The translations under genes and the position numbers were made by a program. A model generated the notes under the pieces. That model was not told the DNA's origin. It searched no databases and saw only the letters and a list, made by a program, of their open reading frames with translations. Of a DNA stretch of 55,396 bases, positions 46,811-55,245 are shown in pieces; within the stretch, counting starts at the first letter, position 1, and the number at the start of each line of letters is the position of its first letter. Source of the DNA: an uncultured Schlesneria sp. GTDB taxonomy: Bacteria; Planctomycetota; Planctomycetia; Planctomycetales; Planctomycetaceae. Where the stretch lies: contig CAILLA010000231.1 of NCBI GenBank assembly GCA_903834925.1, positions 1 to 55,396 on the forward strand. Reading direction: 5' to 3'.

Positions 46811-46902
46811 TAGAATTTAACGCGAAGGCGGCAAGGCTGTAAGACGCCAAGTAAAGAAGTAACGGAAGTTCTTGCTTTGTTGTCCCTCGCTTGCACGTCG
46901 GG

Positions 46903-49900
46903 CTATGGTGGGGAAATTTTAGTCGACTCGCCGGTTGCGGCTCGAAGTTGCTTCAGGCGGTCGTTTGCTTCGGTGATCAGATACCGGGCCTCGGGCGGAA
47001 TCGCCTTTTCTCGCTGTCTCAGCCCTTCATCGCCCGCTACCAGCAGCGGTTCAGCGTCGGTGTACTTCTTCTGTCCCAGCAGAGCCGCGCCCAGCAGCGA
47101 CTTGTTTGCAAACGTTGCCCAATCTTCGGGCGACGTCTTTTCGCGTATCGCATGGGATTCTCGAAACAGCAATTCGGCCTCTACAAAGGCTTGAGCGTCC
47201 AAGAGCGACCGACCGGCAATGGTCAGTCGCAGGGCCAGTTGAGGACTCTCTGCGGGAAGCATTTTGCGAGCCTTTACCAGCTGTTCCTCAAGCAATCTGG
47301 TAAATTTGGAGTTCTCGCCGGCCTTGGCATAGGCGTCGGCCAGTTGCAAGCCGACCCAGTTTAAAACGGGGTGTTTCCCAGATGCCTGATGTGTCTGTTC
47401 CAGCAGTGGCAGGGCCTTCGCGACTTGCCCGGCGTCTTTGTAGTTCACCCCCAGATTGGCCATGGCGACAAGAGTGTCCGGGTGGTCCGTTCCAAGCCGC
47501 TTCTGCATGAGCGCGACGACCGACTCGAACAGCGGAACCGACTTATCCAACCTCTGGAGGGTCCAGTAACCGCGTGCGAGATTGTTCATGCTTTGGAGAG
47601 TGCTGGGATGTTCGGCACCAAGCCTGACTTTTTTCAGCTCGAGCGTTTCTTCGGTAAACTGCAAAGCTAGGTCAAGCTTTCCTGCAGTCATGTACGCGTC
47701 GGCGAGGTTGCTTCGCGTGATGAGCGTACTGGGATGGTCGGTGCCGATCTTGTCATTCTGGAGTTTCAGCGTTTCCTCGAACAGCGGCAGAGCGAGATTC
47801 AATCTCCCAGAGATTCGATATGCAGAAGCCAGGTTTAGCATGCTGCATAACGTATCGGGATGTTCAGATCCGAGTGTCTCCTTTCTGAGTGTCAGCGCCT
47901 GTTCGAATAATGGCAGAGCCGGGTCGAGCTTTCCGGCTTGCAGGTAGGCCGCAGCCAGGTTGTTCATGCTGAGGAGCGTATTCGGATGCTCAGGGGCCAA
48001 CGTGGTCTGTTGCACCTGCAGCGTCTGTTCCATCAGCGGTACTGCCAGGTCCAGCTTTCCCGCTGCCTGGTAAGCCGAGGCCAGATTGTTCATATCGGTG
48101 AGCGTGCAGGGATGTTCAACCCCCAACGCGGCTTTCCGGAGCCTGAGCGTCTCATGCAACAGCGCCAAGGCCAGGTCGAAGTTCGCGGCATCGAGATGTG
48201 CCCGGGCAAGGCTAGCCATGATGGAAATCGTATCGGGATGTTCCGGGCCGAGATGTTGTCGGATCAGGTCATCAGCGCGTTTCAGGTGGTCGATTGCCGA
48301 CGGAAATTCGCCGATGCCGCGATACGTTTCGCCGATCGTGGAGAGCAGCTCCGCCTGAACGAGGGGTTGGTTGGGGAAGCTCTGCTCGATCACGTCGGGC
48401 GCAAGTTGTTTCGCGGCGCGGTCAAGCAGGTCGCGGATGGTTGGGTTCAGCTTCGCTTCGGATGAAGTCCTGCCCGCCTGCAAAAGGGAGTTGGCTTGCA
48501 TCGTCGAGTCAGCCTGCACCAGCAATTTGTTCTGCAAGAAACTCTTGACGGCCGTGGCGATCTCCCTTTCTGCTTCGGCTTGTTTCCGCTGCGCTTCGGC
48601 TTCCAGTCGTTTCGCTTCTGCCTCCAGTTTCGCTTGGCGCTCGCCTTCGGCGCGCGAGTCCGCCAGCCGCTCGGCCTTCATGGCGAGGTGCATAGCGCCC
48701 TGCGCAGCGACTTCGGCTTTGGTGGCCCGCACCGCTTGCCAGGTACTGATCGCAACACCCGCCACCAGGCCCAGAGCAATCGTCGCAGCCACGGTCAATC
48801 CAGCCTTGTGCTTCTGCCCGAATTTGCTGACTTGATAAAGTGTGCTCGGGGGGGCAGCCAGCACTGGCTCACCGCTGAGGTAATGCTGAATGTCAATCGC
48901 GAAGTCGTTGGCGGTCTGGTAGCGGCGGGTACGGTCTTTGTCCAAGGCTTTCATCACGATCCAGTCGAGTTCGCCTCGCACCAGCTTCGTCAACCGCGCC
49001 CGGTCGATCTGCCGAACCGTCGATGAAAGTGGTGCATTCGTCGAACTCAGCCGGGTACTGGGTTGGGGCGGATCTTCCTCACGGATCAGCCGTTTGATTT
49101 CGTCCCAGGACGCCTGCTTCAGTCTCGCCTTTTCCAGCGGTGTCGTGCCGGTCAGAAGCTCGTAAAGCACCACTCCCAGGGAATAGATGTCAGAGCGAGT
49201 ATCGACGTCGTGATTGTGGCGCTGCGCCTGCTCGGGGGACATGTACGAAGGCGTTCCCAGCACCGTCTCGGGGGCCGTGTGTATGGTCTCGTCTGTCAGC
49301 GACTGATTAATTGCCTTCGCCAGGCCAAAGTCGATCACTTTGGGGATCGTGTTGTTGCCGAATGGGGCGACCAGAATGTTTGAGGGCTTCAGATCGCGGT
49401 GGATGATCCCCTTCTGATGCGCATGCTGGACTGCCGAGCAGACTTGTACGAACAGTTGCAGCCGCTCGGCCATGCTCGCAGAAGTTGCTAGACAATGTTC
49501 GGTGATGGGGACTCCGTTCACGTATTCCATGACGAAGTAGGGCCGGCCGGTTTCGGTGAGACCTCCGTCGAAGACCTTGGCGATATGTGGGTGATCCATC
49601 ACCGCCAGCGCCTGCCGTTCAGCCTCGAAGCGGGCCATAACGGACTTCGAATCCATCCCCGGCTTGATCAGTTTGAGTGCGACCCGGCGCTTCACCGGCT
49701 GCATCTGTTCGGCGACCCAGACTGTTCCCATGCCCCCTTCGCCGATCTGTTCGACCAGTAAGTATCGACCGGCAATGGTGGCGCTCGGTAACAGGCACGG
49801 TACTTGAGTCACTGACGGCTGGGGGGGAGGACTCTTCACGGGGTGATCGAGCAGGTGCCCCTCTCGCTCGTGCGCAAGCAGCAAGACCTCAATCTGACCG

Positions 49901-50016
49901 CGCAGGTCGGAATCGTTACCGCAGGCTTGCTCCAGGTACTCCGCCCGCTCCCGGGCCGTCGTCAAAACGGCCGCGATAGCGAAGATCGATTCGCAGCGGT
50001 CCACGGAGTCGGTCAT
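46903..50016 (-). CDS. Membrane serine/threonine kinase with coiled coil and TPR repeats
   Basis: A 1037-aa protein. The N-terminal 80 residues (ERAEYLEQACGNDSDLRGQIEVLLLAHE) resemble the leader seen in planctomycete kinases. The kinase domain (84-about 385) has GEGGMG (92-97), the ATP-binding Lys in VALKLIKPG (about 115), HRDLKPSN (206-213), DFGLAK (229-234) and GTPSYMSPEQ. TM is 413-431. A coiled coil (about 435-490, Ala/Glu/Arg-rich) follows, then about ten TPR repeats of 42 residues of the kinesin-light-chain type (LG-EHP-TL-SMNNLA-AY--AGKLD-A, about 555-910) and a C-terminal helical part. Kinase inside and TPR outside the membrane is inferred from topology. It follows the sigma gene by 82 bases, and carries the leader motif shared with the PEP-CTERM gene. 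Base composition looks richer in G+C than the neighbours. Confidence 0.95.
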   Translation of the reverse strand: MTDSVDRCESIFAIAAVLTTARERAEYLEQACGNDSDLRGQIEVLLLAHEREGHLLDHPVKSPPPQPSVTQVPCLLPSATIAGRYLLVEQIGEGGMGTVWVAEQMQPVKRRVALKLIKPGMDSKSVMARFEAERQALAVMDHPHIAKVFDGGLTETGRPYFVMEYVNGVPITEHCLATSASMAERLQLFVQVCSAVQHAHQKGIIHRDLKPSNILVAPFGNNTIPKVIDFGLAKAINQSLTDETIHTAPETVLGTPSYMSPEQAQRHNHDVDTRSDIYSLGVVLYELLTGTTPLEKARLKQASWDEIKRLIREEDPPQPSTRLSSTNAPLSSTVRQIDRARLTKLVRGELDWIVMKALDKDRTRRYQTANDFAIDIQHYLSGEPVLAAPPSTLYQVSKFGQKHKAGLTVAATIALGLVAGVAISTWQAVRATKAEVAAQGAMHLAMKAERLADSRAEGERQAKLEAEAKRLEAEAQRKQAEAEREIATAVKSFLQNKLLVQADSTMQANSLLQAGRTSSEAKLNPTIRDLLDRAAKQLAPDVIEQSFPNQPLVQAELLSTIGETYRGIGEFPSAIDHLKRADDLIRQHLGPEHPDTISIMASLARAHLDAANFDLALALLHETLRLRKAALGVEHPCTLTDMNNLASAYQAAGKLDLAVPLMEQTLQVQQTTLAPEHPNTLLSMNNLAAAYLQAGKLDPALPLFEQALTLRKETLGSEHPDTLCSMLNLASAYRISGRLNLALPLFEETLKLQNDKIGTDHPSTLITRSNLADAYMTAGKLDLALQFTEETLELKKVRLGAEHPSTLQSMNNLARGYWTLQRLDKSVPLFESVVALMQKRLGTDHPDTLVAMANLGVNYKDAGQVAKALPLLEQTHQASGKHPVLNWVGLQLADAYAKAGENSKFTRLLEEQLVKARKMLPAESPQLALRLTIAGRSLLDAQAFVEAELLFRESHAIREKTSPEDWATFANKSLLGAALLGQKKYTDAEPLLVAGDEGLRQREKAIPPEARYLITEANDRLKQLRAATGESTKISPP

Positions 50017-50031
50017 GTTTAGCTTCTCGCA

Positions 50032-50085
50032 CGTTCTGGCAGTCTCATCATAGAGAAAAGCGTTTTTTATCTTTTGGGCGCCTCA
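50032..50085 (-). promoter_or_regulatory. Leader motif between sigma and kinase genes
   Basis: On the minus strand TGAGGCGCCCAAAAG, about ten A-rich bases, CGCTTTTCTCT, ATGA, TGAGACTGCCAGAACG. It matches 46100-46149 over about 50 bases with the ATGA insertion and few changes. It lies just after the sigma stop and ends 15 bases before the kinase ATG, so a promoter start here would be extremely close to the gene; a leader or binding site is equally possible. Confidence 0.6.
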
Positions 50086-50098
50086 CTTTTTTTCGAAA

Positions 50099-50653
50099 TT
50101 ATTTCATCTTTTCGTCCAGGGCATTGATCAGCCAGGCGCGGGCGAAGGTCCAGTACCGACTTGCCGTGGCTCGCGAGATCCCCAGGGCGGTCGCCGCTTC
50201 TTCCTCGGAAAAGCCACAAAAATAGCGGAGTTTGACCAGTTCCGCTTTGAGCGGATCTCGGGCTGCGAAGTCGTCGAGGACTTCGTTCAGCGCAAGGAGC
50301 TCGGCCAAAGGGGCCGCAACCACTTCTTCCGCTGTAGAAAGTGGGATGCGTTCACGATCCCCGCCATGTACCGGGCGATGCTTCTGACGGGCGTGATCGA
50401 TCAAGATCCGCCTCATCGCCTCGGCAGCGACACGAAAGAAATGGTTGCGGTCGACGAAGTGGTGATCGCCAACCAGCCGCAGATAAGCCTCGTGTACGAG
50501 TGCCGTTCCGTTGAGGGTATGATCGGGAGATTCGCCAGCCATCCGGGCCGCCGCGAGTTTACGCAATTCTTCGTAGACGAGCGGCAGCAAATCGGCGGCG
50601 GCCTGCGGATTCCCTTTTTGAGCTGCTTCGATAAGGCGGGTGACTTCAGTCAT
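50099..50653 (-). CDS. ECF-type sigma factor, planctomycete Sig-70_X6-like
   Basis: A 184-aa sigma-70 family regulator of the type often paired with Ser/Thr kinases in planctomycetes. ATG 50653 gives MTEVTRLIEAAQKGNPQAAADLLPLVYEELRKLAAARM (region 2 start). Region 2 continues with LNGTALVHEAYLRLV and HFFRVAAEAMRRILIDHARQK. Region 4 (about 125-175) has LRYFCGFSEEEAATALGISRATASRYWTFARAWL with a clear helix-turn-helix. The frame is open to 50719, but the extra residues are not sigma-like. No anti-sigma gene is adjacent; the kinase downstream may take that role in signal relay. The PEP-CTERM gene shares a leader motif with the kinase, so it may be a target. Confidence 0.93.
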   Translation of the reverse strand: MTEVTRLIEAAQKGNPQAAADLLPLVYEELRKLAAARMAGESPDHTLNGTALVHEAYLRLVGDHHFVDRNHFFRVAAEAMRRILIDHARQKHRPVHGGDRERIPLSTAEEVVAAPLAELLALNEVLDDFAARDPLKAELVKLRYFCGFSEEEAATALGISRATASRYWTFARAWLINALDEKMK

Positions 50654-50687
50654 CAAACGTCCGTTTACCAATAGCGGATAGCGGAGT

Positions 50688-51575
50688 CTAAAGTCGATTC
50701 TTCGCTCGATCGCTGGCACGCTGCAGTATCGACCGTTCGCGGTCGGTCAGGCTTTCTGAGCCGTGTTCGTGGATCTTGGCGAGAATCGCATCGACTTGTT
50801 CATCAAGGTTTGACGTCACTTCAGGCTGAAAGACTTTCAAATTCCTCGCCGTGCTGGCTCGCCGGATGGTTCGACGTAGCCGGCTGAAATCGAAGAAATC
50901 ACCGATTGACGAAAGGTGCCATCGCTGTTGCCGGTAGAGATAGCCGAACGCAGCTCCCCAAAGTTCTGACATGTAGGCAACGCTGGCCCATGTCCCCTGG
51001 CCGGAAAATGCTTGCATGATCCGGTAAACGTCTACAACGATGTAGATCGCCAATAAGACCCGAATCTGCATCGGGATCAGCCCAAAGAACAGAATCTCCT
51101 GCCGTGGAAAATGAGTGGCAAAAAGCGCCAATAACGCGATGACGCAGGGATTCGCACCCATTAACGGCATGGGCAAAAACAACTTCAGTCCAAAGCAGGT
51201 GAAGATCACCCCACAAACGAGTGCCGAAGCCAGGTAGAACCACAACAGCTCACGCGAACCATACATCCGTTCGAGGCTGGACCCTAGATACCAGACGGCG
51301 ACCATATTGAATACGAGATTGAACGGTGCATCCCGGAAGTGACAGAAAACAAATGTCACTAACCGCCAGATTTGTCCGTGTAAAACTTTACCAACATCGA
51401 GTTTCAACCACTCTTCGACATACGAAATATGTTCGCCGAAAGTGAAAATCGTCTGTAGAAAAAACAAACCGACCGTCACGATGATCAGCCATTTTGTCGT
51501 CGGAACATCATGGCCCCAGGATGCCACACCCGTTCCATCATCATCGCGCATATAGTCGCGGTTGGTTGAACCCAT
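50688..51575 (-). CDS. Rhomboid-fold membrane protein lacking catalytic residues
   Basis: A 295-aa protein with the rhomboid 6-TM plan (TM from about 29) and a C-terminal helical tail (NLDEQVDAILAKIHEHGSESLTDRERSILQRAS, about 250-285), common in planctomycete rhomboids. Rhomboid proteases cut within membranes using a Ser in GxSG and a His in TM6. Here the motif is GANP (140-143), with Asn for Ser and Pro for the last Gly, and the TM6 stretch SELWGAAFGYLY has Glu where AHLGGALFG has His. The TM2 stretch CHFRDAPFNLVFNM keeps one His and Asn. It is therefore probably inactive, an adaptor or regulator like iRhoms. ATG 51575 is used; TTG 51593 is an alternative. It lies next to, but separate from, the sigma gene. 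Confidence 0.85.
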   Translation of the reverse strand: MGSTNRDYMRDDDGTGVASWGHDVPTTKWLIIVTVGLFFLQTIFTFGEHISYVEEWLKLDVGKVLHGQIWRLVTFVFCHFRDAPFNLVFNMVAVWYLGSSLERMYGSRELLWFYLASALVCGVIFTCFGLKLFLPMPLMGANPCVIALLALFATHFPRQEILFFGLIPMQIRVLLAIYIVVDVYRIMQAFSGQGTWASVAYMSELWGAAFGYLYRQQRWHLSSIGDFFDFSRLRRTIRRASTARNLKVFQPEVTSNLDEQVDAILAKIHEHGSESLTDRERSILQRASDRAKNRL

Positions 51576-51654
51576 CGTCCGTGTTGACCTCAAATCGTCC
51601 GTTGACCACCGAAGAACCCAACTGTCGTTGCCCCGGAAGTATAACCAGATCCCG

Positions 51655-52548
51655 TCATTTCTTCACCGACGACTCGTTCTTTTGACCGACAACGGGTTTG
51701 TTCGTGCCGGGTTGAGGCAATTTGGACGTCAATTCAATGTTCTCACTCAACATCTGCTCGATGTCGGCCTGAACACTTCTGACTTCGCGACGAAGTTTGT
51801 CAATCGTCAAAAGCGTCTGGTTTCGATCCTCTTCCGCTGCCGCGTTGGCGGCGACCAAACCGTCTCGGAATTCCCGTTCCACAGACTGGGTTTTAGGCAA
51901 TTCGTCTCCACCCACAAGTTCCGCCTCTCGCAGTTTCAGCTTTGCATTGGCCTCTGCCAGCAATTTTACCTGGCCATTCAAAGTACGAACTCGGTCTGCC
52001 AGTGTTTCCTCGAGTTTCAAAATTGCCGTCAATTGCTTATCGAAGTTGTCGACATAGCTGGGTGGGACAAGATTACGCCATCGCCAATTGCCAGGCGCCC
52101 AGGTTCGAACCTCTTCTGGCGTCGCCCGCCAATTTGGCTTCAGTGTGGCACCAACATTCTGGATCTCGACCGGCATGAAGGAACCTCGGTAAATCGAAGC
52201 CCCATTGGCATCAATCTCAAATCCATGCATCAAAAGCTTATCCCGCAGACCAGCGTCCGACCCAAAGCCAACCCGAACCGTTCCATCAGCCGGATTCATC
52301 ACAGCCGTTTCAGTAGTGACGGGAAGAAATCCCCAAAGCTCGCGTGATCGAAAAAGTTCGCTATTGAGCGAATCGATCTGAGACTGCAAAGCGACAATCT
52401 TCGGCGAAAGGTCGATGTATTTGTTTTTTGATGCGACCGACTTCGCGGTCCAGCTGTTCCTCACTTGCACCAGCTTTGCGGTCAGTACGGAAGCGGTGAT
52501 CGCCATCAGGACCACGAGAAATGCCAGGACTTTGCCGGAAGTATGCAT
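51655..52548 (-). CDS. Membrane-anchored coiled-coil protein of unknown function
   Basis: A 297-aa protein. ATG 52548 (AAGGATCAG upstream) gives one N-terminal TM/signal (GKVLAFLVVLMAITASVLTAKLV, about 5-27). A coiled coil (about 38-72, ALQSQIDSLNSELFRSRELW), a beta-rich central region (TETAVMNPADGTVRVGFGSDAGLRDKLLMHGFEID, about 78-115) and a second coiled coil (about 165-270, LKLEETLADRVRTLNGQVKLLAEANAKL; LTIDKLRREVRSVQADIEQML) follow. The tail is polar. Pattern resembles planctomycete membrane coiled-coil proteins of unknown role. Its stop lies 79 bases upstream of the rhomboid-like gene start on the same strand. Confidence 0.8.
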   Translation of the reverse strand: MHTSGKVLAFLVVLMAITASVLTAKLVQVRNSWTAKSVASKNKYIDLSPKIVALQSQIDSLNSELFRSRELWGFLPVTTETAVMNPADGTVRVGFGSDAGLRDKLLMHGFEIDANGASIYRGSFMPVEIQNVGATLKPNWRATPEEVRTWAPGNWRWRNLVPPSYVDNFDKQLTAILKLEETLADRVRTLNGQVKLLAEANAKLKLREAELVGGDELPKTQSVEREFRDGLVAANAAAEEDRNQTLLTIDKLRREVRSVQADIEQMLSENIELTSKLPQPGTNKPVVGQKNESSVKK

Positions 52549-53052
52549 AATCTGATCCTTGTCGCGAAATTCAATCTCAGTTTTTTGTTTGGCAGTCCCG
52601 TATGACATACGGCCCGAGGCCGTCTATTGCACCACAATCCGAATCTCAAGAAAGTCGGCAATCTTATTCACAAAAATCGCAAGAAACGAGGTCGCTACAG
52701 ACTGCTTTCTGTTATCGACCCAAACTCAACGAAGACGACAGCAGATTCTCTCAAGTTATCGTGAACGCGATTCCATCGATTATATCCACATTCCGTGGCG
52801 CACGAACCCCTTTGAGTCCCCCGCCACATCGCCAAATCTGACCCGCAAGGTCCGTTCGGAATTCGCGAAAATCGTTACAACCGTTTCAAAACGATATGAA
52901 CCCCTCAAACGACGTGTTCTTGTCACAAAGATCATAGGTTTGGCTAAAGTGGACGGTCAAGGAGAAAGTCGCGTGCAATTGCCTTTCGTGGTAAGTCAGC
53001 TCACAATCTGAGTATGACGCTAACCCAAAATCTCTGTTGAGAGACCCATCCT
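52549..53052. promoter_or_regulatory. Divergent intergenic region, 504 bp
   Basis: Promoter region for the coiled-coil gene (minus) and the MFS gene (plus). A small palindrome CCGTATGACATACGG (52598-52612) lies about 50 bases upstream of the coiled-coil gene and could be an operator. A 150-codon frame at 52559-53011 has no protein-like character and is not called. Confidence 0.4.
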
Positions 53053-54741
53053 TTGAACCAGCCACTCGACTCTCAGCCCTCGCCTGTTACAGCAGAAGCC
53101 ACCGCAAACGGAACACCGGCCCTGGTCGGAACCGGTTTTGGTCAATGGATGGCCCTTGTTGCCGCCCTGTTAGGCTGGATGTTTGACGGCGCGGAAATGG
53201 GCGTCTTTTCGATGGTGGGTCGCGCTGCGATTCAAGACCTGCTGGGAATTTCCGGCCCGTCCACTCCTGAAAGTGAACAACGAATCGGATTTTATTTCAG
53301 TATTGTCATCTCCGTTTTTCTCGTCGGAGCAGCGACGGGCGGGGTCGTTTTCGGCTGGCTAGGGGATCGTATTGGCCGAGTCCGAGCCATGAGCCTTAGC
53401 GTATTAACGTATGCACTCTTTACGGGACTTTGCGGTTTCGCACAAACACCGCTGCAATTGGGCATCCTTCGCTTCATCGCCGCGCTTGGAATGGGTGGCG
53501 AATGGTCACTGGGGGTGGCACTCGTGATGGAAGTCTGGCCCAATCGGTCTCGGGCACTCATGGCAGGTCTGATCGGTGCCGCCGCCAACGCCGGATATTT
53601 GTTGGTCGGTATTATTGGAATTGGACTGACGGCGATGCTGACTCAGTGTGAACAATCGCTCAGCGGCCTCGGTTTGCCGGAATCGACCGTCAAAATGCTG
53701 GTCGCGAATAAGGGCTGGCGACTGATGATGATGTTAGGAACGTTGCCAGCGGCACTGACGTTCTTTTTCCGAATGTTCGTCCCGGAATCGGCAAAGTGGG
53801 AACGCGAGAAAGGTCGCGGGACCACTTCCAATTGGGTGACATCCGACTTATTCGGAGTTCTCATCGGTGCGATTGGGCCGGGAATTATCGTCTGGGTCTG
53901 GGCCGACGACCGAATCGGTGTGACGCCCCGCCTGATTGGAACCCTGGTTGGACTTGTGATTGCCACGATTGGCTACATTTTCCCGGCACTCAGGTTCCTG
54001 CAACGGACATTCAGCAATTCCACCGCCGCACAGAATGAGACGGGACGAACAATTCGTCGGATGTTGCTTGGGGCGTGTCTCAGCGCGGTGGCTTTGATCG
54101 GCACTTGGGGGTCGACGCAATGGTCCATGTCCTGGGCCGGACAATTGACGCAGAACATCAAACAGACGGACGAACCCACATCCGAGTTAAAAAACCCGGC
54201 GAGCGGCACGAAAGCCTTCCAAATGTGGTTTAAAGCAGCAATTTTCAAAAACCCACGCGAATACACCCAGATGTTTACGGCGGTTGGTGCCATCGTCGGG
54301 ACAATTCTCGCCGCGATGCTGGGAGACTGGGTCGGTCGACGACCTGCCTACTGTACCTTGTGTCTACTGTCGATTGCGTCCGTAATCTGGTTTTATCAAT
54401 TTCACTCAAAGTTTGACGAAGAATTCTTGATCGCGTCATTCATTCTCGGAACCTGCACCGCCTCATTCTATGGCTGGCTACCTCTATATTTACCCGAATT
54501 GTTTGCCACCAACGTTCGGGCCACAGGCCAGGGATTCAGCTTCAACTTCGGTCGAATTATCGCCGCGATTGGTACGCTTCAAATTGGTTCGCTACTTAAA
54601 CTTGTCGACCACTACGAAACATTTGCAGGTGTCAAAGGGGGATATCCGATCGCCTGCAGCGTCGTTTGTGGAGTGTATGTACTCGGCATGGCACTGATTT
54701 GGCTGGCCCCGGAAACCAAGGGAAAACTGCTTCCCGATTAA
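53053..54741 (+). CDS. MFS transporter, metabolite:H+ symporter-like
   Basis: A 562-aa major facilitator with about 12 TM helices. TM1 begins near residue 30 with MALVAALLGWMFDGAEMGVF, with the acidic TM1 site of the aromatic acid/metabolite symporter groups. The loop 2-3 motif is GWLGDRIGRVRAM (about 101-113), the equivalent in the second half is LGDWVGRRPAY (about 424-434), and GILRFIAALGMGGEWSLGVALVMEVWP matches TM4-5. A long loop (about 245-405) with unusual helices separates the halves. The frame starts at TTG 53053 with GAGAGAC upstream; a later ATG near residue 33 would cut TM1. Substrate unknown. Confidence 0.9.
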   Translation: MNQPLDSQPSPVTAEATANGTPALVGTGFGQWMALVAALLGWMFDGAEMGVFSMVGRAAIQDLLGISGPSTPESEQRIGFYFSIVISVFLVGAATGGVVFGWLGDRIGRVRAMSLSVLTYALFTGLCGFAQTPLQLGILRFIAALGMGGEWSLGVALVMEVWPNRSRALMAGLIGAAANAGYLLVGIIGIGLTAMLTQCEQSLSGLGLPESTVKMLVANKGWRLMMMLGTLPAALTFFFRMFVPESAKWEREKGRGTTSNWVTSDLFGVLIGAIGPGIIVWVWADDRIGVTPRLIGTLVGLVIATIGYIFPALRFLQRTFSNSTAAQNETGRTIRRMLLGACLSAVALIGTWGSTQWSMSWAGQLTQNIKQTDEPTSELKNPASGTKAFQMWFKAAIFKNPREYTQMFTAVGAIVGTILAAMLGDWVGRRPAYCTLCLLSIASVIWFYQFHSKFDEEFLIASFILGTCTASFYGWLPLYLPELFATNVRATGQGFSFNFGRIIAAIGTLQIGSLLKLVDHYETFAGVKGGYPIACSVVCGVYVLGMALIWLAPETKGKLLPD

Positions 54742-54758
54742 GAGTTGACCGAAACTAG

Positions 54759-55148
54759 GTGTCGAGTAATGAAATGAACGACGACGCTGGCAATATCCCA
54801 AGCGACTTAAGCCCAAAACCTGTCGGAGATCCTGCGCCGATTGAAAACTCGCAGGGTATTTCAAACCGACCTGTCGCACTCGACAATGGACAGGTTGTGG
54901 ATTCGCGTTTGTACGTCCCGGACAATCAGGACTGGGGAGTCGAGATCAAGCGAGACTCGGACCGAATCTACTGTTACGCCAAACAGCCGGGTCAGGACTG
55001 GTTCCACCTGATCTTGAACGGCGAGATCTACGTCACACGTCAGCATGAACGTTACTGTCTCAGCTGTGCCCTCAGGATGGGGTTCCTGACCCAGGATCGC
55101 CTTTTCTGGCAGCACCGAGTTCCCAAAAGGCCAACTCGCGTCCTGTGA
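54759..55148 (+). CDS. Small conserved protein of unknown function
   Basis: A 129-aa protein (GTG 54759) or 124 aa (ATG 54774). The first 45 residues are disordered and Asp/Pro-rich. A compact domain follows: QVVDSRLYVPDNQDWGVEIKRDSDRIYCYAKQPGQDWFHLILNGEIYVTRQHERYCLSCALRMGF (about 45-109), with two Cys near the end (CLSC) that could bind metal or form a disulfide. No family recognised. It follows the MFS gene by 17 bases and may be co-transcribed. Confidence 0.75.
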   Translation: MSSNEMNDDAGNIPSDLSPKPVGDPAPIENSQGISNRPVALDNGQVVDSRLYVPDNQDWGVEIKRDSDRIYCYAKQPGQDWFHLILNGEIYVTRQHERYCLSCALRMGFLTQDRLFWQHRVPKRPTRVL

Positions 55149-55245
55149 GGAGCACTTCGGCTTCCTCATCATTAAAAAACGTCGCCCTTCGAGTTTGAAA
55201 CGTGAATCATTGAGTCAAATTCCAGGATTTCTTCCAAAGTAGCCA

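Larger units (their letters stand above)
46004..46902. other. Intergenic region with shared leader motif, MITE-like element and repeats
   Basis: About 900 bp with no convincing gene. It contains the leader motif (46100-46149), the MITE-like element (46331-46508), the second GTAGCATGGGCT repeat (46653-46674), a doubtful 39-aa frame (46691-46810 minus), and an AACGCGAAGGCGGCAAGG-type repeat at about 46819. Confidence 0.6.

Noticed and set aside
48086-49026. Long plus-strand frames opposite the kinase gene
   Set aside because: They are shadows of the TPR and coiled-coil repeats of the kinase on the other strand.
52559-53011. 150-codon frame upstream of the MFS gene
   Set aside because: Residue content is random-looking (Ser/Arg/Ile), no start site signal, and it occupies a likely promoter region.
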